From assembly GCA_022113835.1 (NCBI GenBank), contig JAILWY010000016.1:4378501-4442500 (forward strand): a DNA stretch of 64,000 nucleotides. The letters are read 5' to 3'. This stretch comes from Atopsyche davidsoni. Its lineage: Eukaryota > Arthropoda > Insecta > Trichoptera > Hydrobiosidae. The notes beneath the pieces were generated by a model. The model did not search any database and was not told where the DNA came from. It was given only the letters and a program-made list of their open reading frames with translations. Made by a program: the position numbers and the translations under genes. Shown here in pieces: positions 12,840-25,490 of the stretch; position 1 is the stretch's first letter, and each line of letters opens with the position of its first letter.

Positions 12840-13150
12840 GCTTGGCATATCAGCAGAGGCGCACCGGGTCGCCCTGGAGGAACACACATTGCACGGCAGA
12901 AACACAATACGGGCTCGCCGCACCATCTCGCACTGACCCGCCCGGCAATTATACAAAACGCCGGTGTCCGTAGTCCGCACTCACCTGCGCGCCGTATGAA
13001 TTATTCAGGAACGCGGCAGGTAGAGTCGGAGACCCGTAATGCGACTGATGCGTCGGACGCACTCCACGCGTGATGCTGCGTGAAAAAAAAAATCTACGAC
13101 TCGTTAAAAATGTTGTTGGTATCAGTGTGCCTGTTAGCCGCTCGACCAAA
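12840..13150 (-). promoter_or_regulatory. GC-rich island with minus-strand donor; possible antisense first exon
   Basis: On the minus strand an ATG at 13149 opens a frame of 165 nt (55 codons) that ends exactly at a near-consensus donor, CGCAG|GTGAGTGCGG (exon end 12985). The peptide (Arg/Ser/Thr-rich start, ending NNSYGAQ) matches no family I know. It may be the first exon of a transcript opposite to the inferred host gene, or a chance frame in GC-rich DNA. Confidence 0.25.
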
Positions 13151-14190
13151 GCAAAAACAGTTCATTTAAAGCTCGGCTCGAAGGTTAGGTTAGCAGTTAG
13201 TCTAATGAACTAGCGTTGTTTTTTCAGGTGTCTGAATGCGAGAACAGCCATGTTGTGCGATTCACGGCTTTGAAGTACCAGCTTGGTGTTGGTTCGGGGT
13301 GATTATCAATATAATCGATTACTTTTTCGGATCGTTTATAATAAGTGTAAAATAGCATATTTTTAGATTTCGATCAGAACTTCATTAATGTTTTTTTTTT
13401 ATAAATGAATGTTTGTGTCAAATGGTGCTTTTCAGCTACTCGTATGTACGAGAAAGATGTACTAGACATTCACTTTATCCAAGATTCATAAGGATGTTTC
13501 GCAATTTTTTAAACAAATTTATTTTTATAACTTCTCATTTTTATAAATGTTTGAAGTTAAATCACATGTTTTTTTTTAAATTTCGTGTAAACATTGCTAT
13601 ATTTTTAACCTAAATAACTAATGTTCTGATTCAAGTATGCACTTTTTTACTATTTAAAAAAATAGCTCCCATTACATGTGCTCACCTCTACTTGTGCAGA
13701 CTCTTTGCTCTTCGCAAAGGTATTGCGGTGTACGCTATGAAATTATGAAGATAATGGATTTTTTAGTATTGTATTTAATATAAGGGTGCAGAACATTTAC
13801 GTGTAATTGCGTTACCATTTTGTGATTTTAATATTACATTATATGCATACTTCGATTATAAAAATTATATTCTTTTATAATTACTGTATTTTTGACTGCA
13901 TTTTCGTTATTCAGTTAAAATCATTTTACCATGTTTACAGTTAGTAAAATTGCTTGATCCATAGCCATAACTCTTCATATAAGCGTTTTGTGTTTTCTTG
14001 CAAAAGTCCACTATATGTATAAATATATATATATACATATGTGTGTCTTTCATTGCTAGTTTCGCCGTTATGATGTTGAGATCACCAATTTCGCCAATGG
14101 TGAGGTTGATGGTTGTAAATCAGAAGGTTGGCGAAATATTTGCGTATTCGTAGTTTATGCAGTATAACTACACTGGGTAGAAATGTACGT
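13151..14190. other. AT-rich noncoding DNA
   Basis: No gene is recognised. A 3' splice-like site with a short tract (GTTGTTTTTTCAG|GTGTCT, junction at about 13227/13228) is weaker than the three recursive candidates because GTGTCT is a poor donor. An alternating TA/CA tract lies near 14015-14045. Confidence 0.5.
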
Positions 14191-14199
14191 GGTTACTGC

Positions 14200-14760
14200 G
14201 AGGTCTCTCTCGAGAGGCGCGGGGAAGCCTCTTATATAGGGTCCCGCTGCCTTTGTGGATAGCGTAAACAGGAAGAATCCCACGTATCGGGGATTGTCTC
14301 ATTGCGAGGACATTTCGCCTGAAATACGATCGCCTTTTGACTGACCGCTAATTACTATGGGTTTATGTCATATTTTAATGGGCCGTCTAATAAAATATCT
14401 AATGGATTATGGGCCGAATGTCACATTCCAACAGGCCGAAAGACACGTGTTCCGGTGTAGGTACTAACCCCTACACTAGTATTCATTTTGACCAAAGGGA
14501 ATTCGGAAACAATAAAACAATTTTAGAAGAAGTATCACAGCAACGCGAGGCATGTTTCCCGGAGCACCTCGCGGCCGCCGTAATGCCAAGGCCTCGTGTT
14601 TTTACAAAGAATATAATGCTCGTCTCATTGTCGCAGCGCGCCGGGCGCGGGCGGCCAGGCGCGACGCCTTTTTATAGGCCATTACTTGCCGAACCATTTA
14701 ACTTTTGAAATCCTCTCCGAATCCGATATCCTCACCGCCTTAATGCCCCTTGCGAGCTCT
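14200..14760. promoter_or_regulatory. Large candidate cis-regulatory module
   Basis: About 560 bp of complex sequence contains many homeodomain-like words: CTAATTAC near 14350, TTTATGTCA near 14361, TAATGG near 14376 and 14400, and TTTTTATAGG and CCATTAC near 14670-14685. GC-rich stretches surround a NotI-like GCGGCCGC near 14572. A plus-strand frame (14409-14708) runs through it but has no domain and is probably chance. This is one of the best enhancer candidates in the window. Confidence 0.4.
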
Positions 14761-16590
14761 TCGCAAAATCACTTTATTACTCTGCATAAAAATATAGCCA
14801 CTTTATATCGCCGTAAAGCAGAGTTTGTTGCTACTGACTAATTATGCCATCATCATTACCATCGTGTCAGCTTTGACAATCGGCTAGGCCTATGCGATCG
14901 GGCTGCCCAAGGTCTCTTGTAAATAAGCGTGACACTCGTATGTTCTATGCGTCTCTTGATCTAAGCCAAATTCTAAAATTATACTTCAACAAAATCTGAA
15001 AGAAACGAATGATGAATGAATCTACCGACACCTAGATAAATAAAAATATCCGTCATTGAACTTATGTCAATAATTACAGTACATTTTTTTTAAAATTATT
15101 AATGTTTGCGGACAACCGTGCGAATGTTGATTTTTTAAATAAATATTTAGCTACGGAGAAAAATGAAAAAGTCAGAGTAGAGAAGCCAGAGATGACAGTC
15201 TCACCTTCATCCGCGTTTCTTCTTCCATGTAACCCTGTGGTACCAATGTCAGGAATTCGTATCCTTAGGTTTTGCGCGACGTGTACAAGAAATTCTTACT
15301 TTTATTGTTTTAACAGAATTGAAATTCTACACGGACCCTTTAGCCTTACCGGTTGTCCTGCAAGAAAATCTTGAGCATTCAGCGACACACGCCTGTTGCG
15401 CAAGCCTCGAGTCTTCCTGTCGTAAACTAATCAGGATTCTAGTAACACATACTTAGGTGTCTAATAAATACTTAGATTTTTTATTATTTCTTTCAATTCT
15501 CAAATATTTCACAAATATAATATATATTTTTATACAGCAATAACATTCATATGTTTCTACCCACTGCAGCTTAGGTTTATTCAAGAATATATTTTATGTT
15601 CATTTTGCCTACTTTATTTAATTTAATTATAATTGCTTTGATATCTACCACCTCGGTCTCGTGTGTAATTATTTAAATTACACGTTGAATTAATAACACA
15701 AACGTGTACTCACCAATATTTATTTTAATTTACGACACGTTTCTTCATTTAATTCTCTAATGCAACTCTTTCGTAAACTCATATTCTTTACTTCCTCTCA
15801 AACAAGTGACAGTACAAACAAAGAACTGAAAAAATATTTGCTTTTTTCGTTTATCACATCTCGCCGGCAACCAAAATCGTTATGAATGCATAAGTTATAT
15901 ATATACCCAAAAGTGCTAAAAATCGATAGCATATTGCTAACTACTTAGCCCATGCTAGTCCATATTCTACTGATAAAAATTTCGCCAGTTTAAAATCCGT
16001 CATTCTTAGAAAATCTCAAGCCGGTGTACCTGATATTACGCATATTTTAATTAAACACTAAACAATGTATACTTTAAAAATAAAAATAATAAATAAAATC
16101 CTACCTCACATTGAATTTAAATTTCAGTTTATCGCTGTTTGCTTCTCTATCTATAAAAACAATCACTAATTTTCAGTATCACACATTCTAATTATAAAGT
16201 TAAATAAATCAGTATAACTTTCTAATTTTAGTTAAACGATAATTATAGCGATATCTCCGCTGTTGTGTGAAATTATACAATAAAAATCGATAAAAAATGT
16301 AGGTTAATACGGTTACATTTGGTTCAAAGTAAGTTTTATAATAAATTATAGTTTTGATTTATTTATTAATCGTTTTCATAGATTTCTAAGTAAAGCAGCT
16401 TTATATATTACGCTCGTGATACAACTTCGGCTTCGGCAGTGCTTCGTTTTAATACTTTTTCCGCGATGATCTTGAAACACATTTAGATCACAATGAAAAA
16501 ATATATATACTTACACTCTTTCAACGCGGTCATGCTCTATTTTAGAATCCACGAAAACATGACTTCACTGCGATAATTAAAACTAAAACG
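14761..16590. other. AT-rich noncoding DNA
   Basis: No gene is recognised. The frame at 15102-15374 is open for 90 codons but shows no domain. The rest is low-complexity AT-rich sequence. Confidence 0.5.
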
Positions 16591-16599
16591 CCGGATTCT

Positions 16600-16900
16600 T
16601 TTCTCCTATCGTAATTGAGCGTATCATTTGAGCCAATTAACTCCGCAAGTTGCCTCATACGAATCAATCATAACCAGGGACGCTTTTCTATACGAATCTC
16701 TCTAATTGACCGACGGCTCTTCCTGCCTGTACCTGTCCACCGGTCTGTTTGTAATGGCGAAAGTAGTTCTAGGAAAAGTCGGTATATCACACGACTGTCC
16801 CCGACAGGCGACCTCGATAATATTAATGTTTGTTTATAATAGTTTGTTGATTCTCTCTGCCTGCCTGTGACATCGCTGTCTCCGAGCACATCCGATGGGC
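16600..16900. promoter_or_regulatory. Candidate cis-regulatory module
   Basis: Complex sequence between AT-rich stretches, with CCAATTAA near 16633, AATCAATCA near 16663 and CTAATTGACC near 16703. It is open on both strands with unrelated peptides, so coding is unlikely. The regulatory role is inferred from composition and homeodomain-type words. Confidence 0.3.
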
Positions 16901-17459
16901 AATTAGCAGATTTGATATCAATATAAAGAAAACATTTTATGAACGTGATGGATTAAATATTACAAAGAACCTAGTAATAGTTCTAGCTTGTAGTAAATAA
17001 ATAAAAGCATTTATTGTGTTTTCAATATAAAGAAGTCTACGCATTTCTATTGTTTATTATTATTATTTTTATATGAACATACAAAACTAGTAACAAAGAA
17101 ATGATAACCTATTTTTTTGGTATAACCTAAATCGAGTCATTTTCGCTACTTAAACTGAATATAGCATACTACGCTCGAACTTGTTTACCTCGTTTATAAG
17201 TTATATTGATATGTATATATTATTTTCCTTGATTTTTAAATATGTATCAACGTCAAACATCATTCATATTCGTGGTGCGTTTCATTTATATTTTTAATGA
17301 AAATCTACCGGTTCATTTTAACGAAACGCTTGTTCATTTTCAACAAATGCACTTTGAATATTTACAGTACTGAAAATGTACACTTGATAAACTAGTGACT
17401 GCGGTATTTCGCGCTTCAATTTAATTCTACAGTACCAGAAACAACTCTATCCGAAACAA

Positions 17460-17850
17460 TCAACATATTAGTCACATCTCACCCAGCATCCTGCCCGCGT
17501 TCTCCAGCCCGGTACGTCCCGACTTCTCGTATCTTGGTAAAAGACATCACGTACCGAGCGGTAGAAAAAACCACGGCCCGACACGCCGTTTGATCCTTCC
17601 GTCGCGTGTCCTTGCCTGCCATTCCCGAATCTGCCCGCGTACGCCAAACATCTCCTCCATACACAAGTCATGCGTAGAGATTTAAACGCTCTGAAAAAAT
17701 AACGAATTTGCTATACGCAGAATCGGTTAGTGGGCCAAGCTCGACGGGCTTATTTTTGTGCGTCGCTGCGTGCGTACTTTCTTGCTGTTTGTTCTTCGGC
17801 GCTTTTGGGTGCGTGACAAGTGCCAGTCAATGCGTGTGTGCCTGCTTTGA
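17460..17850. promoter_or_regulatory. GC-richer island of unknown role
   Basis: A complex block of about 390 bp. Two minus-strand frames overlap here (17468-17671 and 17479-17664) in different phases with no domain. It could be an enhancer. Nothing in the sequence identifies a product. Confidence 0.25.
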
Positions 17851-18734
17851 TTTTGATAAACTTGTCAATTGATTTTATTTAACAAATTGTATAAAATGTA
17901 AAGAAAATATTTCACTTACTAACCCCACTTCGAAAGAGTCGACAGCCACATGTAAAATATAGATAAGGTTAAGGTTTTGGCCTTTTTGTATATGCCTGTT
18001 TTTCACAGATTTGAACCTGCTAGAAAAAAATCAAAGCGGTGGAAATACTACCCCGTCCACTTACCGATCCACTCCATAGCTTGTGAGCAAGCCAGACGTG
18101 TTTGTTTATATATTTCCCCCTTGTCTTGATGAACTGTATTTGTATTGAATCGCATTTGATCCCTTCGCAATTACGGTACACCACCGCATTGCTTAAAACT
18201 ACAACCATACACCTGCAGTGTAGCCTTGGGCTGTGGTTTCAGTACAGTAATAAAAAATTGTTGTCAATATCGATGGTACGTTGATGCATCAGTCAGTAAA
18301 GATTCTGTGCCAAGGTCCCATTGTAATCTAAACATTGCGTTAAATATTCCAGATGTACTATTTATAGATTTGTCATCATTGTATTAATCGTATTTGTTAA
18401 CGATGATTTCATAACACCAAGAAATGGTAACATGTCAATCAATGCTTAATTATCATTCCACGACCGAGGCGGCACTTGCTTCATGCGACTAAATGAAATA
18501 CAATCTCAACGCTAGACTCGACAACGACATTTCATTCTCAAATTACGAATAACAGCATTTTGCTTACATTCATGAATAAAATGTGATTTGAACTTACCTA
18601 CTCAGATAACAGCTATCGCCTTGTGTCAATTTTTACAGTAAGCGTTATAATATTCATTCTTGAATATTTATAGTACTTTTATCAATATCAATCTACACAA
18701 TAAGCATTATTAAACAATCTACTATATGTATGTA

Positions 18735-18830
18735 TGTCTTTAGCCGCCTAGTGGTCCTGCTATCCTGCTGTCCTACTTGATGACTATAAAGTCTCAGTTT
18801 CAAATCTTGCTATAGTAACTAGTTTAAAGT
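18735..18830 (+). repeat. Decayed tRNA-derived SINE fragment
   Basis: TAGCCGCCTAGTGGTCCTGC at 18741-18760 resembles the A-box half of insect tRNA-type SINEs. CAGTTTCAAATCTTG, about 50 nt later (18795-18809), resembles a decayed B box. Spacing and order fit a tRNA-like SINE head in plus orientation. There is no intact cloverleaf, so it is not a tRNA gene. Confidence 0.45.
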
Positions 18831-19149
18831 ACATAAAATCTAAAGGTCTTCAATGAAATATCCTTCCCTATACTAGTATTCTGTTAATTACTAATTTATG
18901 TACTATTTTATTTATGTTAAGAAGGAAATGTGATATATATATGAGAACTTATAATTATGCGTCATTTTATTTTTATTTTTTTATCGTTTAACGACTTCCT
19001 TGTAAATCATTATACAGATAACTACTTAATTATAAATAAAACTTTTATTAATCGAGTAAGTTTCTGATTAATAATGCTTTTGACATTTATAAAAATAATC
19101 GTATGTTTTTTTAAGGGACAACTCGCATTTTCAAAAAACCAAAATATAA

Positions 19150-19400
19150 ATATACATGTCTTTACATCAATGTCCCCAGTCGTGTGTCTCGTGGTGCGTT
19201 GCCCCTATATGGAGGTCTGGGAGAGGTGGTCGCGGGAGGGACCGCCGTCCTCTATAAATAAGCCCCGATCGCTCCCGACCATCATCTGGTGGCATGCGGG
19301 GCCACGTGTAGACCACCTGGACACCTTTGATGCCAGGATTGAGATGTTAATGATTACCGATTGGGAGCCGATAAGGAATGGTTCGTTTCAAAATTATCAA
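19150..19400 (+). promoter_or_regulatory. Complex island with a 121-codon open frame
   Basis: The plus-strand frame 19074-19439 is open through the whole island. The part from about 19190 to 19400 has balanced amino-acid use with several Trp residues, unlike its neighbours. I recognise no family, and no flanking splice pair is convincing. It may be a conserved noncoding element, a relic exon, or chance. Confidence 0.25.
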
Positions 19401-20135
19401 ACTCGACGGCGATGCATTGAGAAAGTAAATAAAATTTAAATATTTTGATATCTCTTTATTAATCTCTAAGCCAAGAAATCGTGGGAAATTTATAAATTCA
19501 TGTAGCTTGGTGTGTTTAATGGTATCAATTAATATGTATAAAACGGATCAGATATAGTTTCTATGTTATCAAAGTCATTTGCATCAATTTTGTTTATCTA
19601 TCAATGAAAATAGATATTAATGTTTTTTTTTATAAGTAACATGAAGTATTTATTAAATTATATAGCGTAGAAAGGCATTAATAACATCATCGTTTCACAT
19701 TTTTTTATATGATCTTTCTTTCATGCCCATATTTTCAATACTTCTACGTGTGCTCATTTGCTTAGAGAAGGGCGCGAAAGCAAAATAGTGCAGCTTAATA
19801 TATCAAAAACAATCCCGAATATCACAATATTATCAAATATTTACAGCTCTCTATTGCCATCTTGGGCAACGAAATTCATTTCTATCTCACAGTGATCTTT
19901 TTTATTAACTAAAACGCCTATTTTAATACGAGCAGATTCAAAGTGTTTACAGTAATACTTTGTTTGCTAAAATTGAATATGAATAGATTACTTCACCCCC
20001 ATTGTGTGTTGATTTATGAATGCAACATTAATTTACACATTTAAATGAGACCCCCATCGAAATATATGACACGTGTCGTGTTTAAGCTGTTATTTAAATT
20101 GGCCTGGTTTTATTTGCGCATTGTTCCCGACTCCA

Positions 20136-20172
20136 ATTAACCGTTTTCCTTCCTTTTGTTTACAGGTAAGAT
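20136..20172 (+). promoter_or_regulatory. Candidate recursive splice site 2 (strongest)
   Basis: A near-perfect insect 3' splice site (branch-like TTAAC at 20137-20141, tract TTTTCCTTCCTTTTGTTTACAG ending at 20165) is joined directly to the donor GTAAGA (20166-20171). This zero-length junction is what recursive splicing uses to remove long introns stepwise. It also bounds an open segment (20166-20334), so the site could equally be the acceptor of a conventional exon that happens to start with GTAAGA. Confidence 0.6.
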
Positions 20173-20334
20173 ACACCCTCGTACGTCAATGGACGGCGGT
20201 CCCGAGAAACTCTATTCAAAGCAAGTCAAAACTCGTGCCAATTTATGTGGGGTCAACGGAACTCCACCGTCCTAAATTAAACAACCACAACTTCACATAT
20301 GAACCACCCTTGTCGGCTAACAGCATCGGCGAAG
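20166..20334 (+). CDS. Hypothetical internal exon or recursive exon
   Basis: The segment starts right after the acceptor at 20165 and ends at GAAG|GTAAAAAA, a usable donor at 20334/20335. The 169 nt read open in the acceptor-phase frame (about 56 codons, starting Val-Arg-Tyr-Thr). Codon content is more even than in the surroundings. The peptide has no recognised domain, signal or membrane segment. Two readings are possible: a small alternative exon of the host gene, or the exon-definition segment of a recursive splice site that is normally spliced out. No start or stop of a gene can be placed. Confidence 0.25.
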
Positions 20335-23300
20335 GTAAAAAATCAAATAGTTTATTTTGCATAATATCTATGGATTTCTTAAGAGTATTTCACTGTTCAC
20401 TGTTTGTCCACTGCCTCTAAATAATATGACCTGCCCCACATTATGCGAGCAAATGAATAGCCTGCAATATCTTCGCTTTATAGTATAACGCCTGACGTCG
20501 TCTGAATCAATATACTTGATGAACGCAAGAACATCACACTTGTGAACTAGTTTCATGTCAAATCATAAAATTACGGCCGATTAATTTTGATTTGTCTGTT
20601 TTTAGTAGAATGATTTACCCGAAAAAGAATTTCTTACTCTGTGAACTGGCTAACTACCATTTTATATATTTAAATATTTCCTTTGTCCTTATACTGTGTA
20701 GTGGTTGTTGATTAAACACAAACAAATTAATAGATGTTTTACTAAAAAATATATACGTTTCATTTGATTGGAGCAATATATACAACCTTGCAACCTTACA
20801 GTTGGACTATTATCCAACCGTAAACGTGCTGAAAAAATTGGATTTAGAAACTTGCACCCTGAACTTTACTCGTCTATTGGTCACCAATAAATATATCAAG
20901 TTTACGGCCGATCGTGGAAAGGCCAACGCGAAAGTAGCATCACTCTGAGGGGCGAGTTATTATATTTTTAATTATTACGAGCTTTTAAAGCTCTAAAATA
21001 ATTTAAATATCGAAGTTTTTTTATAAGTATATCAATATTAAAGTATTTCAATTATAACCGCCGCCAGATATAAGTACAATGTCGGTATGCACCAGGACTG
21101 GCCTGGAGACTTGCGCCCCCACAGAGAGCTATTGCTGAATAACTTTTAAAAGTTTTGCCTTTAGACTTTCCGGCTTTGTGTTCAGCAGAACGTCTCTCCG
21201 GCTCTCTTTATATTAAATGGTCATTGTATTCGTTTTATTTACTTTAAATACAGTTGAAATTTTGGCAGTTGCTAATTAATAAAGTTTTTCGTTTTAGTTA
21301 CTTTTAAAACTACTTTTGTCAGTTGCATGGCTGATATTATTTATATATTTGTGCTTTCTAAATTTTATTATATAACAGTGGCGATAACGCACTCTGCTCA
21401 TAATATAAGACGATGCTCGAAAACCTAATATTATATTACTCCTGTCAAAATAAACAATTTATAGTTCATTTTAATTAAAAACGCATGTTGTCCGCTGCGG
21501 ATCATTAATATTTAAAATCAACACATCCCCATCTCTAGTGACATTTGACATTTATCGATATTAAAAATAGCTTTTTCACTATTTTAAACCCACATATATT
21601 CACAGACGTGAAGACCATATTGATAATTGAATAAATAAATATACAAAACTCTAAAATTCATGTTTTTTGTTGTATATATATTACACAAATAAATATCGAA
21701 TACGTTACCTAAAGGTGAATTCTATTTTAATGAGAAAATATTGGACGATTCAGGCACGTAGACAATGCAAATATACGAACTATTATATAAACGATTTGTT
21801 ATTCTTATATTGATTATAAAAGTTTTTATTGTTTTAAAGCACACGTTAAAATAAATTCATGTCGTGTTTATTTAATTGACGTTTATTTTTTTTTTAGTTT
21901 TGTAGAGTTATGAATATAAATAAGGCATTGTTTACACGTGGACACGTGTTCCTGTACTCAACGCCACTTGGACACTCGGCGTTATCTCACCCGAGTCCCT
22001 CTCGCGCGAGTAGAGCTCGGCTCCTCTCATATTTTATTTGATATCGCAATTCGTTTTTTAGCACAAAACCACTCTTATCTCGTGACTATCTTGTTTCCTT
22101 TTCCCTGCGAATCAAGGACACGAATCTCAAACGCCCCGGAATCTCACGAAGTTAACTCGCTGGAGATTTATTAAACGGCTTAAATTTTCTTATCTTTGTG
22201 TCCTGCCCGGTCCAGATAACACATCACCCTCTCTCTGCCAGAGGTCCCATTTGGATCGTCAATTTGAGCGTTTGACATTTGATCCCACGGAAAGGTATCA
22301 ACTATCAATTTGTGATATAAAAAAACACCTCCTGCTTCCCACTAGCAGTGACATCTATTGTATTATATCTGAAATTAATTTAAACTTTTGTAACCTTCAA
22401 GATTTTTATGACAGTTGGATATGAATTGTAGTAATAAATTTTCCTCTCCACGCTTCTCGAGCGGAGTCATTCGATTGCGAGATTGGCCTGATTTTGTTTT
22501 ATTGTTTTATTTATGTATAGCTGATGAAGCTTGCGTGGATCGTGTTTATAAATAAATGTGAAGAGAGTTCTAATCGAAATACACACTTAGCGATATTATT
22601 CATCGTTGGTCAATAATAAAACACGTGACATCTTTATACACGACATATTTATCATAATTTAAATCCGGCTTCTGTTTTATTTACTACGGCAATCTCTCCC
22701 CAACCGCGGGGGTTATGCTTCGTGTGGAAACTGAAACCGGTGAGGGTTGTTTTGCTGTCGTAGCCTCCTTCTTGTCTCTTCGTAACCTTTGCAGAATTGC
22801 CTCGACTTCAGGTGCTTTGTCGGGCGTACGTGAGACATAAATTACAATCTCAGGCTGAATATTTCTTTATAATATATTAAATATAAGCCTGCGTAAACAA
22901 CTATTCCTTTGGGCTGGATGAGCTTTAAAGTCTAGATGAGTTCATATCTGCTGTGATCATAAAATTTCCATTTGAGGTCAAACGTGCTGTGAACTGAAAT
23001 GACGGACACGCAAAAAATATAATATTAGTTTAATAAAGGTCACTAGGTTCGTGGCTAATTAATTTACTTCATAAAGTATACATAGGTCCTCACTTTAATT
23101 ACATATAGTTGTATCACACCTTTTCCCGGTGTATCTAAATATATATTAGCACTCTCGATCTTCAACTATGGGTGTCCGAGTTTGAGTTTGCAGTGAAACA
23201 TTTTTAAAGTTTTCAATTCAGCTAAAATTATTATTTAGTTCTACTAGAAAACCCTCTCGTGGGAATTTTCTGTCAAGCAACGGAAAAAACCAAACCGGCC

Positions 23301-23700
23301 ACAGCCGCATTTCCCAGTTACCTTTTTCCTTCCGGTCTTCTATTCTCTCATATCATCTCATTGAGATTATCTAGCTCAGATATCTCTTGCTCTTAAAGTA
23401 TTTCTTTTTATAAATATTTTCTCCTTTTCATTTATATCTATTTTTCGTAATGTATTACACTATATCAATAATATTGGTATAACATTAAACATCGATTTCT
23501 ATGCGAAGCCTACTAGTCTCAAATCACTCAATATTATTTAATTTTTAAGCTGTGGCATCGGCGCATTCGAGTTTTTTAACGTTGACCTTAGCGCCAATTA
23601 AAGATTTTAAATGTAGCATCCACTTCCTGCACTCACATACAAATATGAAATTTTGTCCAGATGTGAACCTGTTAAGAAATCTCCAAAAGTACTAAACAGT
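20335..23700. other. Noncoding DNA with small complex islands
   Basis: No gene is recognised. GC-richer patches at about 20860-20960, 21060-21200, 21930-22160 (open frame 21938-22174, no domain), 22680-22830 and 23270-23340 may be regulatory. The rest is AT-rich. Confidence 0.45.
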
Positions 23701-23709
23701 ATCAAATTC

Positions 23710-24160
23710 TTCTAGTCTTCAAAGGGAACGCACCGCCGCATCCCAGGGGGATATAATTGCTTAATTACTACAAGATCATAATTAGTTCATTTTCTTTCAC
23801 TTAGCATTGGAGTTAATTAATTATGAAAAGCATGTGTGCGGTTATTTTGTAATAACGCTTAGTTTCGCCATCAATGCCGTTGATTTATGAGGCCCCATAC
23901 AATAATAGACACGAGTTGCATTAGCTATGCAACTGCTTGCAGTCCCACACTCTGCTGCGGAAGCACACTTGTGCGATGGCATTCACCGGAATGCACAATG
24001 AACGCACTTTCCTTCTAGGGCAGCAATCACGCGCCCACGCTGCAGCTCTATCTATATAACTGCGGGCTGCTATAAGCGTAGGACGACAGTATTATAAGTG
24101 GACACTTGCTCGATACAATCTGACGCACACTTATCATTTTCCATGATCTTCTGGATAAGA
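23710..24160. promoter_or_regulatory. Candidate enhancer with Hox/Exd-like site
   Basis: This block holds TGATTTATGA at 23881-23890, which closely resembles the Hox-Exd composite site TGATTTATGG. It also has several TAATTA words (TTAATTACT near 23761, TTAATTAATTATG near 23815) and an inverted octamer-like pair, AGTTGCAT at 23914-23921 and ATGCAACT at 23927-23934. The density of homeodomain and POU words is the highest I noticed in the window. Binding is inferred from family knowledge only. Confidence 0.45.
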
Positions 24161-25415
24161 CTCTTCACTTTATGTGCCGTCAATTTTTAATGACGTTTGG
24201 AGTATTTCGATCGTTTTATTTAATGGACCAGTTTTACTGGATAACACATATTTCTTTTAATTAAAAATAGTAACTGATCGAGTGGCTATCGTTATCATTT
24301 TATGAGCTGAAATCCCAAGTATTTTTTTAATAGTTTAGTAAAATGATAACTTTTAATTTTAATTTTACTGTGTACATGATTAATCTCAGAGCTGTGATAC
24401 ACTGGGCACAGCTGCGCTAGCTCTTCGGTGAATATAGGCAAAGATCCTTACATTATCGAACAACGGTGGAGATAAAGGAGACTTTAACGATGCTAGTCCA
24501 AGCGCCCGTTGGCGATTTCCAACTATTGCATAAAGCAGCACGGATATTCCTGTAAAATCAGTGGGGAATTTACAGCACCAAAATTTACAACACTAACTAT
24601 ACATTTACTATACTACGATTCTTGCCAATCAAGCGTCGAAAATTCTGCTTATTCCTCTTATTATTTTCAGAAGCACCCTACATAGGTTACGAGTGTTAAA
24701 AAAAACCATCGTCACACGGTCATCATACCGCGCTTCGACAGCCGCGTATAATTTACAATACTATAAGTCTACTACATGTAACGGTGTAATTGTTAACTTC
24801 CTCGAGTGCATATTCGTGCATGGAGCGCTCCCAGCAGCCCGTCATTCATATCGGATTACACAATCGGGACTACCAACGCGCCTGGATGCCCGCTGCATAC
24901 TAGTGGGCTGCTTATTTTTAAACGATATTATTTATATTATTAAACAGCTGGTTTATAATAGGCGACGTGAGTCAGACTCGGCAAGAAAGGTCAGCCGGTC
25001 GCGTCATCGATTTATATACAATGATATCTGAACAAATTTTGTATATTTTGAAGAAGAATATTTATTTTGAAATGATAGTATTTGAGTAAATACAAAATAT
25101 GACAGTTACAACTGCATAATTGGCATTTCACATTACTTTGTATAGACCCAGTCTAATTAACGATTGGAAATTGTCACGACTGACGCTCACGCTTTTGGGT
25201 CAACGTATATTTTTCATAGGCAGGAAACATCTGATCTCAGATAATCTAAAAATTAGGAGTATAAGACTATAAAAGCAGGAGGTCGCAAACAAAAGTGTAG
25301 ATAAACGTAGTTTAAAAACGTCTCTAGCGTTTGCCTTGTCTGTGAAAGCACAGAAAACTTTATTTAAATTATTTTTTTTAATCTTGAAACTTAATTAACA
25401 TAATTGATAATACTT
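24161..25415. other. AT-rich noncoding DNA
   Basis: No gene is recognised. The frame 24693-25031 (112 codons) has no domain and mixed composition. TTATTATTTTCAG at about 24670 is a fair 3' splice-like site without a matching exon. Confidence 0.5.
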
Positions 25416-25419
25416 TTTG

Positions 25420-25490
25420 CTCCACCCGAATTGATATCGAGACACCATTGTCGGCAAGCAAGGCTCTAGCCACTGAACCGCAAAGTGGTT
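25420..25490 (-). repeat. Decayed tRNA-derived SINE fragment
   Basis: Read on the minus strand, GCGGTTCAGTGGCTAGAGCC (A-box-like) is followed about 35 nt later by CTCGATATCAATTCGGG (decayed B box). The order and spacing match the tRNA head of insect SINEs. No cloverleaf forms. Confidence 0.5.

Noticed and set aside
13215..13240. GTTGTTTTTTCAG|GTGTCT as a fourth recursive splice site
   Set aside because: The acceptor half is fair but GTGTCT is a poor donor.
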